Shown: in pieces, positions 43,967 to 54,146 of the stretch
Layout of the letters: the number at the start of each line of letters is the position of its first letter
Numbering within the stretch: position 1 is the stretch's first letter
Source of the DNA: Echinicola arenosa
GTDB taxonomy: Bacteria; Bacteroidota; Bacteroidia; Cytophagales; Cyclobacteriaceae
Direction: 5' to 3'
DNA: 64,000 nt
Assembly: GCF_014841125.1 (NCBI RefSeq)
Contig: NZ_JACYTQ010000001.1
Span: 868,001-932,000, forward strand
Notes under the pieces: generated by a model
What the model was told of the DNA's origin: nothing
What the model saw: the letters and a program-made list of their open reading frames with translations, nothing else
Database searches by the model: none
Made by a program: the position numbers and the translations under genes

Positions 43967-46900
43967 TTAGAAAGAAAGGTTTACACCAAAAGATAGCCTT
44001 CTTGGAAGCGGATAGGGAGAAGAGTTATCTCCATTAACAGCCGCCTCAGGATCAAGTCCTGAATAATCTGTAATTGTAAACAGGTTATCTGCAGAAATGT
44101 AAGCACTTAAACCATTGATCTTCCAGGCATTGGTAATATGGGTAGGAATGGTATATCCCAAAGTCACATTTCTCATTCTAATAAAGCTTGCATCTTCCAA
44201 ATACCTGGAGGAAGCCTTATGGGCATTATTGTTACCACCATAAATAGGTTGTGGATGAGTTGCATTAGGGTTTTCCGGAGTCCATCTTGACCACCCATCC
44301 TGTAACTGCATAAAATTATAAGTAGGGTAAGCTCCATCACTATCAAACAATTCCCTAGCGCTATGGTAAACCCTTGCCCCATGAGAGTAAGCCATAGTAG
44401 CATTTAAATAAAAGTTTTTGAACTGCATGTATGAGCTTAGACCTCCGAAGAAATCAGGAGTGCTGGTACCTACCTTTTGTAAACTTGCGGCAGAGTAACT
44501 ACCAGTAATACTTACTTCTCCAGTACTAGGATCAACTGTTTCCCACTGAGGTGTGCCATCCTCAGGATTTACTCCAGCCCATTTCCTCATGTACCAAGTA
44601 TCAATATTCTCTCCTTCTTCAATAATAGTTTGACCAGAAACTTGACTTCTGCCTTCATACAGCTCAGTAATCTCATTGATGTTCTTGCCAATATTAAAGT
44701 CCAATCTCCAGTTGAAGCCTGAAGCTGCCTGTAACACATCGGCTCCTAATGTAAATTCAATACCGCTGTTTCTTACACCTCCGATATTATCATAATATCC
44801 ATCGTAACCTGAAATATTCGGCAATGGCACAAAGTGTAACAGGCCGCTTGTGCTTTTATTGTAAACCTCAAGTACACCATCCAGCCTGTTCCATAAGCCA
44901 AACTCAACGCCAATATTGCTATCGTAAGTCTTTTCCCAAGTCAAGTTATCATTTCCTAAAGTAGTTGGGATTGCTGCAGGGTCTCCATTATACTGGGCAT
45001 CCAAAGAATAAAGCTCATATTGAGGATACAAAGAAGATGGAGTATTTCCCACTCCGCCATATGCAGCTTTCAATCTCAAATAACTGAAAGCCTTGCTACT
45101 GAAGAAGCTTTCTCGGTGAATATTCCATGAACCACTGATGGCAAAAAAGTTACCATATTTTTTATTCTCCCCGAACCTCGATGCACCATCTCTTCTGAAT
45201 GAAATCTGTGCATTGTATTTACTCTTAAAACCATAATTGGCGTTTAGCAAATAAGACTGAAAAGCATAATCATTTTTGGTTCCTCCGATGGTCGTTGGTT
45301 CTGAAGTGCTGCTGATAATTGTGGCACCCGGCACAATGCCCTTACCTGTAGCGCTAAGATCATTGTATACATAATCACTGTATTCATAAGCGACCAAGGC
45401 ATTGATAAAGTGATCATCAAAGCTTTTGGTGTAGGAAAGCATTTGGTTTGTAAATCTCGTGATTCTCTTCGCCATGCTATTGGAAATCCTACCATTGTCT
45501 GCCAAACCGCCATTAGAACGAGGGTCGGTATAGCTAAATCCTTCGGAATTATAGTATGTAATGTTGTTGGTGGAGATAAATGACAAGTTATCGGTGATAT
45601 CATATTGGAAGTCCATATTTGCCAGGATATTGAAGGTGGCATCATCACTATAATTCCATTGTAGGTCATAAAGGTAATTTCTATTATCCCTACCATACCA
45701 GGTCACATCCCCACTTTGAGGATTTACTACATTCCCTGCTTCATCATATGGATTGTCCCAAGGCAGGTTTCTGTACATATCATAGATACTGTGCTGTCTA
45801 TTTTCTGTAGTAGTATAGGTTGCTGCAAGTTTTGGCTTGAAGGTGAACTTCTCAGACACATCATAGTCCACATTAAATCTTCCAGAAAGACGTTCATAGG
45901 TGTACCCTTTTACAGATCCTTCCTCTTTGAAGTAATTACCAGTAGTATATATTCTTGCTTTGCCGGAAGTTCCTGAATAGGAAAGGTTATAGTCCTGCAC
46001 CGTTCCGGCCTGAGTCCCTACATCCAACCAGTCAGTATCCGTATTCAATAAATCTTCGGTATAATAGTCTGGAACAGCATTTTGGTTAGGGAACTGTCCC
46101 CACAGGTCATACATTTCCTGGGAATTGGAAATTTTAAAACCACCTGTGTTAAACAAAGAAACTCCAGTTTTTGCACTTAAGTTGAAAGAACTTACATCTG
46201 CACCTTTTGCGGACTTAGTGGTCACCACAACCACACCATTGGCTCCTCTAGAACCATAAAGGGCGGCTGAAGCAGCATCCTTTAATACTGAAATACTTTC
46301 CACATCTGAAGGGTTCAAGTTAGGCGTTCCATGCCAAATGACCCCATCAACCACCCAAATAGGATCTACCGATGAGCGGATAGAGTTTTTACCTCTAATT
46401 CTTATAGTCGGAAGTGCTCCAGGAGTACCAGAGGAAGTCACAATGTCTACCCCGGCCATTTTACCTTGGAGCATATTTCCTACGTTTGGAGAAGTAATGT
46501 CTTTTAATTTATCCCCATCTACTACTGCAATGGATCCTGTTAGATTCTCTCTCTTCTGAGTAGTATAACCTGTCACTACAACTTCCTCCAATCCCTGGGC
46601 ATCTTCCTCAAGTACCACTTCCAACTGGTTCATTCCGCTGACGGAAACTTCTTTACTTTTAAATCCAATAAAGGAAAGCTGAAGCACAGCATTTTCATCT
46701 ATTCCAGTAAGCGAAAAAGAGCCATCCAAATCAGTCACAGTACCTGTAGTAGTCCCCTTCACTAGGATACTTACACCCAATAGAGGCTCTCCGGTACTGT
46801 CAATTACTTTTCCGGTGATATCTTTGAAAACCTGAGTAGATGTTTCTATCTCTTGAGGAGCCGTTACATGTACCGTCTTGTTGATCTGCTTAAATCTAAA

Positions 46901-47242
46901 ACCATATTCCTGACCCAGCTTCTGAAGCACTTTTTCAAGGCTTTCTTTTCTTGCCTCTACCGTCACCAACTTGCTTTCAATTTGATCATTATAAGTAAAG
47001 TGAAAACCCGTCTTTCTCTCAATTTCCTCTACCACCTTTTTAAATGGTTCTTCTACAAAAGCAACTGACAAAATCATCTTGTCAAGATCATTTTGCCAAA
47101 CAGCCGAACCATTATAGGCATACTGTTTTGCACTTACTGGGGACCATAGAACCAACATGGATAAAGTCCACATTGTCACGAATCCCAACCGCATAAGTAA
47201 TTTTCTCATCATAGCGTTTTTAATTTTATGGTTGGTATACAT
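43967..47242 (-). CDS. SusC/RagA-family TonB-dependent transducer (locus 3)
   Basis: 1091-residue outer-membrane importer. The N-terminus MYTNHKIKNAMMRKLLMRLG suggests that the true start could be one of the two Met codons at residues 11-12, which would give a more normal signal peptide (ending SPVSAKQ). The STN domain is at about 58-128 (ILSVAFVEEPFKKVVEEIER), carboxypeptidase-regulatory-like domain about 143-215 (ITGKVIDSTGEPLLGVSILV), TonB box and plug (GLEEVVVTGYTTQKRENLTG; NPSDVESISVLKDAASAALY), and the barrel ends RRLSFGVNLSF. The STN domain links it to the FecR encoded 69 bp upstream. A short inverted repeat TCCGG/CCGGA (47250-47270) lies in that gap. Confidence 0.97.
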   Translation of the reverse strand: MYTNHKIKNAMMRKLLMRLGFVTMWTLSMLVLWSPVSAKQYAYNGSAVWQNDLDKMILSVAFVEEPFKKVVEEIERKTGFHFTYNDQIESKLVTVEARKESLEKVLQKLGQEYGFRFKQINKTVHVTAPQEIETSTQVFKDITGKVIDSTGEPLLGVSILVKGTTTGTVTDLDGSFSLTGIDENAVLQLSFIGFKSKEVSVSGMNQLEVVLEEDAQGLEEVVVTGYTTQKRENLTGSIAVVDGDKLKDITSPNVGNMLQGKMAGVDIVTSSGTPGALPTIRIRGKNSIRSSVDPIWVVDGVIWHGTPNLNPSDVESISVLKDAASAALYGSRGANGVVVVTTKSAKGADVSSFNLSAKTGVSLFNTGGFKISNSQEMYDLWGQFPNQNAVPDYYTEDLLNTDTDWLDVGTQAGTVQDYNLSYSGTSGKARIYTTGNYFKEEGSVKGYTYERLSGRFNVDYDVSEKFTFKPKLAATYTTTENRQHSIYDMYRNLPWDNPYDEAGNVVNPQSGDVTWYGRDNRNYLYDLQWNYSDDATFNILANMDFQYDITDNLSFISTNNITYYNSEGFSYTDPRSNGGLADNGRISNSMAKRITRFTNQMLSYTKSFDDHFINALVAYEYSDYVYNDLSATGKGIVPGATIISSTSEPTTIGGTKNDYAFQSYLLNANYGFKSKYNAQISFRRDGASRFGENKKYGNFFAISGSWNIHRESFFSSKAFSYLRLKAAYGGVGNTPSSLYPQYELYSLDAQYNGDPAAIPTTLGNDNLTWEKTYDSNIGVEFGLWNRLDGVLEVYNKSTSGLLHFVPLPNISGYDGYYDNIGGVRNSGIEFTLGADVLQAASGFNWRLDFNIGKNINEITELYEGRSQVSGQTIIEEGENIDTWYMRKWAGVNPEDGTPQWETVDPSTGEVSITGSYSAASLQKVGTSTPDFFGGLSSYMQFKNFYLNATMAYSHGARVYHSARELFDSDGAYPTYNFMQLQDGWSRWTPENPNATHPQPIYGGNNNAHKASSRYLEDASFIRMRNVTLGYTIPTHITNAWKINGLSAYISADNLFTITDYSGLDPEAAVNGDNSSPYPLPRRLSFGVNLSF

Positions 47243-47311
47243 TTTACATTCCGGTGCACCATTGTCCGGAGAGGCTTACACATTTTGGGTTTTAATTTCA
47301 TGGGTTTATAT

Positions 47312-48349
47312 TTAGAAAATGGTCACTTTTTTATCATCTATTCTATATTCAAAGCCTTCTGTATAGGCCAATCCTTTAAGGACATTGTCCAACATCTCAT
47401 TTTCATATCGGCCATTTAATCCTCCCTTAAACTTTACACTTTCACTAAGTATAATTTCCACGCCATACCAACCTTCCAGAATCTCAAAGACCTCTTTAAA
47501 ATCAGTATTCTCAAACTTGATAACCCCATCTTTCCAGCCTGTCACCACCTCCGCATCGAAGTTTCCTTTTACCATCTCTTTATTTGCCTTGGAATAGGTG
47601 ATCATTTCCATTGGACTTAAGCTCTCTCGGATACCATCTGTAGTTATAACCTCCACTCTCCCATTTAACAGGGCAACCTTTTGATCTACTCTATCAGGAC
47701 GACTGTTCACATCGAACGATGTACCCAAGACTTTTACTTTGAGATCTCCCGCAGACACAACAAAGGGAACCGCTTCATCATGTTCCACATCAAAAAAAGC
47801 CTGACCGGCCAGCCTCACCTCTCGGGTGCTATCTGAAAAATGCTCGGGGAATTCAATAGTACTATTGGCATTGAGTTTTACCAAGGAGCCATCGGGCAAA
47901 TGGAATGACATTTTGGTGCCAGGTTTACTGGATTTACTTAACCATATAATTTCTTTTGAATCCTTTTGTTCTACAGAAGGCTGTAGTAAATACGTCATTG
48001 ATCCTAAAAAAGTGATAAAAAACGCAATCACTGCTGCCACTCTGTTTGCCAAAAGGAATTCCATAAAAACCTGAAAACCACCTCTTCGACCCAAGCCTTC
48101 TTTCGATTGTTGGTGATGTTTCAGCAAGCTATCCAGTATTCGCTCATTATCAGTTTCTCCCATCTCAAAAGTTTCCAGATGCAGAGATAAGATCACCTCT
48201 TTGGACCTCCTCATCATCAAAGTTTTATCGGGATTCTCATTTGCCCATTTTGCCCAATAGCGATTAGACTCCTCATTGGGATCCATCACCCATTGCACAA
48301 AGTGCTCATTTAATAAAAAATCTTCTTCTGTACTGGGATTAAATTGCAT
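47312..48349 (-). CDS. FecR-family anti-sigma factor (locus 3)
   Basis: 345 residues. The cytoplasmic segment opens FLLNEHFVQWVMDPNEESNR, a membrane helix covers about 103-122 (VAAVIAFFITFLGSMTYLL), then the FecR domain (SKPGTKMSFHLPDGSLVKLN; LAGQAFFDVEHDEAVPFVV; VLGTSFDVNSR) and a DUF4974-type domain (DFKEVFEILEGWYGVEIILS). It belongs to the same subtype as the locus 2 FecR (16440-17486), which matches the pairing of the two sigma factors. It starts 127 bp downstream of its sigma gene, a normal spacing without inserted sequence. Confidence 0.95.
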   Translation of the reverse strand: MQFNPSTEEDFLLNEHFVQWVMDPNEESNRYWAKWANENPDKTLMMRRSKEVILSLHLETFEMGETDNERILDSLLKHHQQSKEGLGRRGGFQVFMEFLLANRVAAVIAFFITFLGSMTYLLQPSVEQKDSKEIIWLSKSSKPGTKMSFHLPDGSLVKLNANSTIEFPEHFSDSTREVRLAGQAFFDVEHDEAVPFVVSAGDLKVKVLGTSFDVNSRPDRVDQKVALLNGRVEVITTDGIRESLSPMEMITYSKANKEMVKGNFDAEVVTGWKDGVIKFENTDFKEVFEILEGWYGVEIILSESVKFKGGLNGRYENEMLDNVLKGLAYTEGFEYRIDDKKVTIF

Positions 48350-48476
48350 TCGATAAAGTGTTATTTTCTGTCTTCTGCTATTAAAGAGACATCACCTTAT
48401 CAAACAACCACTAATTGAAAATATTTTTTTACAAAAAATTATTTTTAATGCATATAATAACTTCGTTTACTAATTA

Positions 48477-49145
48477 TTAAATAAATAGCAAGTATAACAA
48501 AGCAGTTAATGTAAAAGTAAAAAGACTGCTTTTGTAAGGAGCCAATTTTTCTGAGAGCTTATTCAAAACACGATAAAGCATCGTCCTTACTGTTTTGGCA
48601 TTGGCCAAACCAAGCATTTCAGCAATCTCAACATAGTTAAGGTTCTCAAAAAATCTCAAATTAAGTATTTCCCTTTGCCTTACGGTTAGCTCATTGCATG
48701 CATTCTGGATAATTTTTTTTTGCTTTTTATCCAATAAAGCATCTATAGAAATATGGTCCTCATCAACCAAAAAATTAAAAGCCGCACCTTCCTCTTCTTC
48801 ATCAACATATCTTCTTTCTCTTTTCAAAGACCGCAGCAACACCCTGCGAAAACTCGAGAAAAGATAAAATTTAACAGATTGGGCTACTCCAAGTTTATCC
48901 TTATTATCTACTAGCTTAAAAAAAACATCCTGAATGGCATCTTGAATCAATACCTCATTGGAAGTAAACTGTCTTCCGTAAGAATATAGTTTATTGGAAT
49001 ACATCCTATAAATCTTTGCCAAGGCAGCATCACTCCCTTTCAGAAACTCGAGCCAAAGGCTTGTTTCTGAAGAGTTACTTTCAATGTTTACTTGATGATC
49101 TAATTGATCAGCTTGATTTGCTTGGAGCCGATTTAATAAAGGCAT
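48477..49145 (-). CDS. RNA polymerase ECF sigma factor (locus 3)
   Basis: 222-residue ECF sigma-70. Region 2 includes ALAKIYRMYSNKLYSYGRQF and IQDAIQDVFFKLVDNKDKL; region 4 includes VRQREILNLRFFENLNYVEI and GLANAKTVRTMLYRVLNKL. Paralogue of the locus 2 sigma. The C-terminus ends in about 15 hydrophobic residues (LFTFTLTALLYLLFI). It is preceded by the terminator of the GH2/DUF3472 unit at 49302-49333, so it should have its own promoter in the 150-bp A/T-rich gap, but I see no clear consensus there. Confidence 0.95.
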   Translation of the reverse strand: MPLLNRLQANQADQLDHQVNIESNSSETSLWLEFLKGSDAALAKIYRMYSNKLYSYGRQFTSNEVLIQDAIQDVFFKLVDNKDKLGVAQSVKFYLFSSFRRVLLRSLKRERRYVDEEEEGAAFNFLVDEDHISIDALLDKKQKKIIQNACNELTVRQREILNLRFFENLNYVEIAEMLGLANAKTVRTMLYRVLNKLSEKLAPYKSSLFTFTLTALLYLLFI

Positions 49146-49301
49146 TGCAGCTTCGCTTTCTTACTTAAAAACAAATATCAATGCTAAATGTAATAAAAAA
49201 ACATTTCGAATCAATTCATTATCAAAATTATAACATATAAAAATCAAAAAACAATAGATTTAACTTTTGAATACTTTCATATAAAATTTGATTTGACAAA
49301 A

Positions 49302-49333
49302 GAAAAGCCCCTGCTAGATGACAGGGGCTTTTC
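49302..49333 (-). terminator. Terminator after DUF3472 gene
   Basis: Perfect 12-bp stem GAAAAGCCCCTG (49302-49313) and CAGGGGCTTTTC (49322-49333), 8-nt loop. On the minus strand the right arm continues into TTTTGTC. It ends the beta-galactosidase/DUF3472 transcript and isolates it from the sigma gene downstream. Confidence 0.88.
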
Positions 49334-49349
49334 ATAATCTGATTTTTTA

Positions 49350-50654
49350 TCAATCCAGGTTCTCAAAATCAATCTCAGGAGCTTTTCCTTGTGGACTTCG
49401 GTCATGCATACTGTTCAACTCAACGAAGTCATTAAAGTATCCTCCATTTCTTAAAAAGAACTTACCACTTTCTTCTCCACCCGCATAATCTAGCCTGTAT
49501 CCTCTTCGCGCAATATCATCTCCTGTAAATTTCGCTTCCGTCAACTCTTCCCAGTTTCCTTCTGTGTCCATAGCCCATTGATTATGATAAAAAGCCTTTC
49601 GACCTATGTACCCATTTCTATCTATAAAATTCTCTAGAAATGAATGCGGACGCTTATACCAAGTATCTGTCTGAGGCCTTAAGAAGCTGGCTATCAACTT
49701 CCATTCACCTACTTCAGGAGCATAAAAATAAGCTGTGTAAACTGTATTTCCATTGCCATCAGGCTCCACGGAATTCAAAAAACGATAGGTGTTTCCCGTA
49801 ATCCAATTGTAGCGAAAAAAGCTCTGTCCCCCAGAACCTTCATTACCAAACTCTCCTGTGTTCACTCCCTCCCCTTTTTTCAACAATTTGATGCGCTGAT
49901 CTTCAGGTATCTCATCAGGATTATTGGTATGAAATGGGCTCCAAACTGAAAACAGTACCCTTCTTTCTGTATCTGAATTAGCCTGTATCCCAAAATATCC
50001 TTCACCAAAACCATTGGCCATATAATATGAACCATTCGGATCTTCTCCCTCAGGAACGGTGATTTCGTTGTAAAACCATTTGAAGTTTTTATCTTCGGGC
50101 AAGGTATAGCTCAAATGCACTGAAGGACCTCTTCTGCCCCAATAAAAGCGATTACTCTCATTGTCCTTGACATAGGTAATGTCCACTGCACTCTTAGTAA
50201 GGACCATAAGTGACTTAAGTGAAGGATAGGACTCTCCGGATTTTGACACTCCCTGAACGTCTACTTGCACATATCCTGCAGGCAAATCAAACAAGCCTAC
50301 ACTCACTGTATACTCAGTTCCTGCCTCTAAACTGACTACTTCAGCAATTTCTCCAACTGATACTTTTATCTCACTGGAAGATTCTCTTCTATCTACTACC
50401 AGTTGCAACAGAGCCTTCTCTGCTTGAGGCAATTTGAAATAAAAACTCAACACTGCCTCTTCTTTTGTCCAGTCTACCACAGTACCTTTCCTGCTGACTT
50501 TGGCACCTTCATTACCTGATGTTACATAAGTATTTCCTCCTACTGGAATGGACACTTGGGACAAATATTCCTTTTCTAAATCTTCTAAAGAGTCATTATT
50601 GCAGGCCAGAAGGCCTGCAAATAACGACAATATCAACAAAGTTTTAAATCTCAT
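49350..50654 (-). CDS. DUF3472/DUF5077-type lipoprotein
   Basis: Predicted lipoprotein of 434 residues. I chose the ATG at 50654 because it begins a lipoprotein signal (MRFKTLLILSLFAGLLACNN, Cys18) and lies 10 bp past the upstream gene. A longer frame starting at 50738 would overlap the GH2 gene and bury that signal. The N-terminal part fits DUF5077 (VSIPVGGNTYVTSGNEGAKV, beta-rich) and the C-terminal part fits DUF3472 (SVHLSYTLPEDKNFKWFYNE; YFGIQANSDTERRVLFSVWS; SFLENFIDRNGYIGRKAFYH). These domains are frequent in Bacteroidota glycan loci, but their activity is not established to my knowledge. Operonic with the beta-galactosidase. Confidence 0.85.
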   Translation of the reverse strand: MRFKTLLILSLFAGLLACNNDSLEDLEKEYLSQVSIPVGGNTYVTSGNEGAKVSRKGTVVDWTKEEAVLSFYFKLPQAEKALLQLVVDRRESSSEIKVSVGEIAEVVSLEAGTEYTVSVGLFDLPAGYVQVDVQGVSKSGESYPSLKSLMVLTKSAVDITYVKDNESNRFYWGRRGPSVHLSYTLPEDKNFKWFYNEITVPEGEDPNGSYYMANGFGEGYFGIQANSDTERRVLFSVWSPFHTNNPDEIPEDQRIKLLKKGEGVNTGEFGNEGSGGQSFFRYNWITGNTYRFLNSVEPDGNGNTVYTAYFYAPEVGEWKLIASFLRPQTDTWYKRPHSFLENFIDRNGYIGRKAFYHNQWAMDTEGNWEELTEAKFTGDDIARRGYRLDYAGGEESGKFFLRNGGYFNDFVELNSMHDRSPQGKAPEIDFENLD

Positions 50655-50664
50655 TTTTTTAGGT

Positions 50665-53600
50665 TTATTTTTGAACAGGCGCAATGATGTAGCTATAGGA
50701 ATGATCAGCAAATGGAACCCTATACTCTTCCAAGGCAATGGAACCCCAGCTATTTATGCCAGCCACACCTGTTTGGATCAAGTCCACATGCAAATTTGTA
50801 AATCCATTTGGCTCCAACTCACCACTATGAATATTCTGCTTTTCTTTACCTGGGTAAAGCTGATCAATACCATAAGGCAATGCACTTACATTTAGTAAAT
50901 GATCAACAGCTAGAATCCTTACACCTTCTTTACCTTCTTTTCTTACTGTGGCCCAGCGAACGTCAGTCTTATTACCAGACTCTTGTGGTCTTACGTAAGG
51001 GTGATATTGTTCCATCACACTTCCTTCATACAATCCCACCTGAGCACTGAACTTACGGTCAACATAACTTTCCCAAGGACCTCTTCCATACCATTTGAAA
51101 TGATCCAATTCACCTGGCAATTTCAAATCCGTTCCTAACTTGAGAAGATAATCATGTTCTCCCTTGATCGCTCTAAAATCATTATCCACTTTGATCTCTC
51201 CATCATTGGAGAAACTATATACTTGCGTAAATGAGGCGTCTCCACCTAGCACATCATATAATACCGTCACCTGATAGGCACCGTCAGTTGCTTTTTTATG
51301 AGAGATACTTTTCAGCTTAGTTACATTTCCATGCAAATAATCTAACTTCTGACCACGACCGCCACCAAAGTCATTGTCTACCAATGGCCTAAACAAAGAC
51401 AAAGAAGGACCATCAATGATCAGTTCCTTATTTTTCACTTTGTAATCATGGAACTGGCCTGTTGCCTTATCAAAGGTGACGGAGAACAGTTTGTTATTAA
51501 TGCTTAATGTATTTCCTTCTTCTGACACTTCTACTTCAGCTGTTTCTGGAGAAAAAGTCGCCAAAACAGGTTCGGTAAGCCCAAACTCAGCTTCCGCCAA
51601 CAAGGTACCTGGAGACATTCTTCCTTCCTCTTCAATAATTTTGCCTTCGATCTGAAGCCTATACTCAGCAGCCTCTTCTCTTACAAGCTCAAAAGGCAAT
51701 TCCACAACTGACTTCTGTCTTGGAGCAAGGCCAAAAGAACCCACCTTTGCTCTTTTAACTTCTATTCCATCTTTCAGTAAAATAGCCTCAAATTCATAGT
51801 TAGCGATATCACGGAAGAAGTACTCATTAAAAATTTCCAGTTTATCTTCTTTGGTCAGTTTAAAAGAGACATCCTGATGAGCCCTTCTAACTTCATAAGC
51901 ATGAGGATTCCATCTTCTATCAGGCATGATCACCCCATTGATCAAGAAGTTGTTGTCACTTGGAGTTCCTTCTGGCCCCCAGTCTCCACCATAACCAAAT
52001 ACTGTTTTACCATCTTTTTGGAGATAAATACCCTGGTCCACCCAGTCCCAGATATAACCACCTTGGAGCATAGGATACTTTTTAATCACTTCCCAATACT
52101 CCTTGAAATTCCCCATACTATTTCCCATGGCATGGGCATATTCACTCATAATATAAGGTCTTGGAGGATTACTCTCTGCATACCTTTCCATTGTTTTTGG
52201 ATGCGGATATTGCGGTACGATAATGTCCGTGTTCCATTCAAAAGTAGATCTTTCATACTGAACCGGACGGGAAGGATCATATGCCTTGATCCACTCATAA
52301 GCTTTGTAGAAATTGTAACCATTTCCAGCTTCATTCCCCATACTCCAAGCTACTACGGATGGATGGTTCTTATCTCTGAAAATCATTCTCTTGATTCTCA
52401 ACATATGAGCATTTAGCCACTCTGGAGCATTACCTAAAGATCTTTCCGGACTATAGTACATTCCATGAGACTCAATATTTGCCTCATCTATCACATAAAA
52501 ACCATATTTATCACATAGCTCATACCAGTAAGGGTCATTTGGATAGTGGGAAAGTCTCACCGCATTCATGTTCAACTCCTTCATGATGCGCACATCTGTT
52601 TCCATTTGCTCACGTGTCATGACGTGGTGCGTCTCAGGATGAGACTCATGTCTGTTCACCCCTTTAAACAATACTGGTTTTCCATTCACCAAAAACTGAT
52701 TGCCTACGATTTCATAGGTCCTGAAACCTACATTTTGACGAATCACTTCCATGGTATCTCCAGACTCATCAGCCAAAACCAATTCCAGTTCATACAGAGT
52801 AGGAATTTCAGCAGACCATGCTGACACACTTGGGATTTCAGTTGCAAAATTCAAAACAGTCTTTCCTAACACTCTTTTCAGACCAACTGTCTTTTGAGAC
52901 TTTTCGAAAATCAAATTACCTTGGGGATCAAAAAGCTTGGCCGTTACCGTATTCTCACCTTGCTGCTCCTCTGTCCTATTCCAAAGATCAACAGTCACAT
53001 TTAGCTTTCCATCTCTATAGTTATTCACCAAAGGACTCTTCACAAAAAGATCATAGAAATGCACCTTAGGCCTGCTGTACAAATAGACATCGCGCTCTAT
53101 ACCAGAAATCCTCCAAAAGTCCTGGGCTTCCAAATAAGAACCATCATGCCATCTTCTTACTTCGATCGTGATCAAGTTTTCACCTGGATTTACATAATCT
53201 GTAAGTTCATATTCAGATTCCAGCTTACTGTCTTCACCAAGGCCTACATATTCACCATTTACATAAAGTCTAAAAGCTGACTTTACCGCTCCCAAATGGA
53301 AAAAAACCTGTTCATTCTCCCAACCAGTCGGTAAAGAAATAGTTCTTCGGTATACACCTGCAGGGTTATCCTTGTTCTCTATATATGGGGGATTAGGGTT
53401 TTTGACTGCAAATTCAAATGGATGGTTTACGTAAATCGGAGTACCATAACCATTGAACTCCCAGTTGGCTGGTACTTTAAAATCGTCCCAAGCCCGATCA
53501 TCAAAACCAGTTGTCTCAAAACCTTCAGGCAATTTTTCATAATGATCAGTCCAAAAGAACTTCCACGTTCCATTCAGATCTAAAAACCTTTCAGATGCCG

Positions 53601-53781
53601 ACTTATCATTAGCCTCTGCTAATTGCTCATTTTCAAAAGGGAAATAAGAAGATCTCATGGGGAGCCTATTCTCCTCCTGAACATTAGGATTTTCGAATAT
53701 AGGGTCAGCTTTTCTCTCCTGTGCAAAAGTGTTATGCACTAGCGCCATTACGCACAAAGCTGTGGTAAAAAAGGACTTCAT
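50665..53781 (-). CDS. GH2 beta-galactosidase (LacZ type), exported
   Basis: 1038-residue glycoside hydrolase family 2 enzyme with the five-domain LacZ layout and a signal peptide (about 1-20, HNTFAQ), so it works in the periplasm. Sugar-binding domain about 65-240 (LNGTWKFFW; NWEFNGYGTPIYVNHPFEF), immunoglobulin-like domain to 350, TIM barrel 350-640 with the acid/base Glu484 (WSMGNEAGNG) and nucleophile Glu547 (MSEYAHAMGNSMG), also RHESHPETHHVM and DEANIESHG, and the C-terminal Bgal_small_N domain (WYGRGPWESYVDRK near residue 935). All key residues are present. It is the first gene of a two-gene unit and likely removes terminal beta-galactose from imported oligosaccharides. Confidence 0.96.
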   Translation of the reverse strand: MKSFFTTALCVMALVHNTFAQERKADPIFENPNVQEENRLPMRSSYFPFENEQLAEANDKSASERFLDLNGTWKFFWTDHYEKLPEGFETTGFDDRAWDDFKVPANWEFNGYGTPIYVNHPFEFAVKNPNPPYIENKDNPAGVYRRTISLPTGWENEQVFFHLGAVKSAFRLYVNGEYVGLGEDSKLESEYELTDYVNPGENLITIEVRRWHDGSYLEAQDFWRISGIERDVYLYSRPKVHFYDLFVKSPLVNNYRDGKLNVTVDLWNRTEEQQGENTVTAKLFDPQGNLIFEKSQKTVGLKRVLGKTVLNFATEIPSVSAWSAEIPTLYELELVLADESGDTMEVIRQNVGFRTYEIVGNQFLVNGKPVLFKGVNRHESHPETHHVMTREQMETDVRIMKELNMNAVRLSHYPNDPYWYELCDKYGFYVIDEANIESHGMYYSPERSLGNAPEWLNAHMLRIKRMIFRDKNHPSVVAWSMGNEAGNGYNFYKAYEWIKAYDPSRPVQYERSTFEWNTDIIVPQYPHPKTMERYAESNPPRPYIMSEYAHAMGNSMGNFKEYWEVIKKYPMLQGGYIWDWVDQGIYLQKDGKTVFGYGGDWGPEGTPSDNNFLINGVIMPDRRWNPHAYEVRRAHQDVSFKLTKEDKLEIFNEYFFRDIANYEFEAILLKDGIEVKRAKVGSFGLAPRQKSVVELPFELVREEAAEYRLQIEGKIIEEEGRMSPGTLLAEAEFGLTEPVLATFSPETAEVEVSEEGNTLSINNKLFSVTFDKATGQFHDYKVKNKELIIDGPSLSLFRPLVDNDFGGGRGQKLDYLHGNVTKLKSISHKKATDGAYQVTVLYDVLGGDASFTQVYSFSNDGEIKVDNDFRAIKGEHDYLLKLGTDLKLPGELDHFKWYGRGPWESYVDRKFSAQVGLYEGSVMEQYHPYVRPQESGNKTDVRWATVRKEGKEGVRILAVDHLLNVSALPYGIDQLYPGKEKQNIHSGELEPNGFTNLHVDLIQTGVAGINSWGSIALEEYRVPFADHSYSYIIAPVQK

Positions 53782-54146
53782 GAAGTATAAAATTTTAGTG
53801 ATTGAATCTTAGGTAGTCAGAGTTTCATTTTGTCTTGACCAAGCAAATGGATTTTTCTTTTGAAACTTAACTATTTACAAAAAAAAGAAATAAAACGAAT
53901 TAATTATACTTTAATATGAAATAATTTGAAATAAAATCACGATTATTTATGAAAATTAAAAAGTTTACCACTCACATCTATTTGAGTCCGTTCAATTAAA
54001 AATATTTAATTCAGTAAAAAAGCAGGACGTAAAACAGTTTTTATAAAAATTAAATTAACTACAAATAGTTATCAAATATAAATGATTAAGTTGATTTAAT
54101 AAAACAAATAAAATAATAAAAGCAAATACCTATACTAGTTCTAAAG
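53782..54146. other. Intergenic region upstream of GH2 gene
   Basis: 365 bp, extremely A/T-rich in its middle, no credible gene. It separates the PQQ-propeller gene from GH2, both on the minus strand. I see no strong terminator for the former and no clear promoter consensus for the latter. Confidence 0.5.

Noticed and set aside
42301-49145. Single operon from GH2 through SusD of locus 3
   Set aside because: A perfect terminator at 49302-49333 separates GH2/DUF3472 from the sigma gene, so two units are more likely.
50655-50738. Longer N-terminus for the DUF3472 protein
   Set aside because: It overlaps the end of the GH2 gene and hides the lipoprotein signal that begins at 50654.
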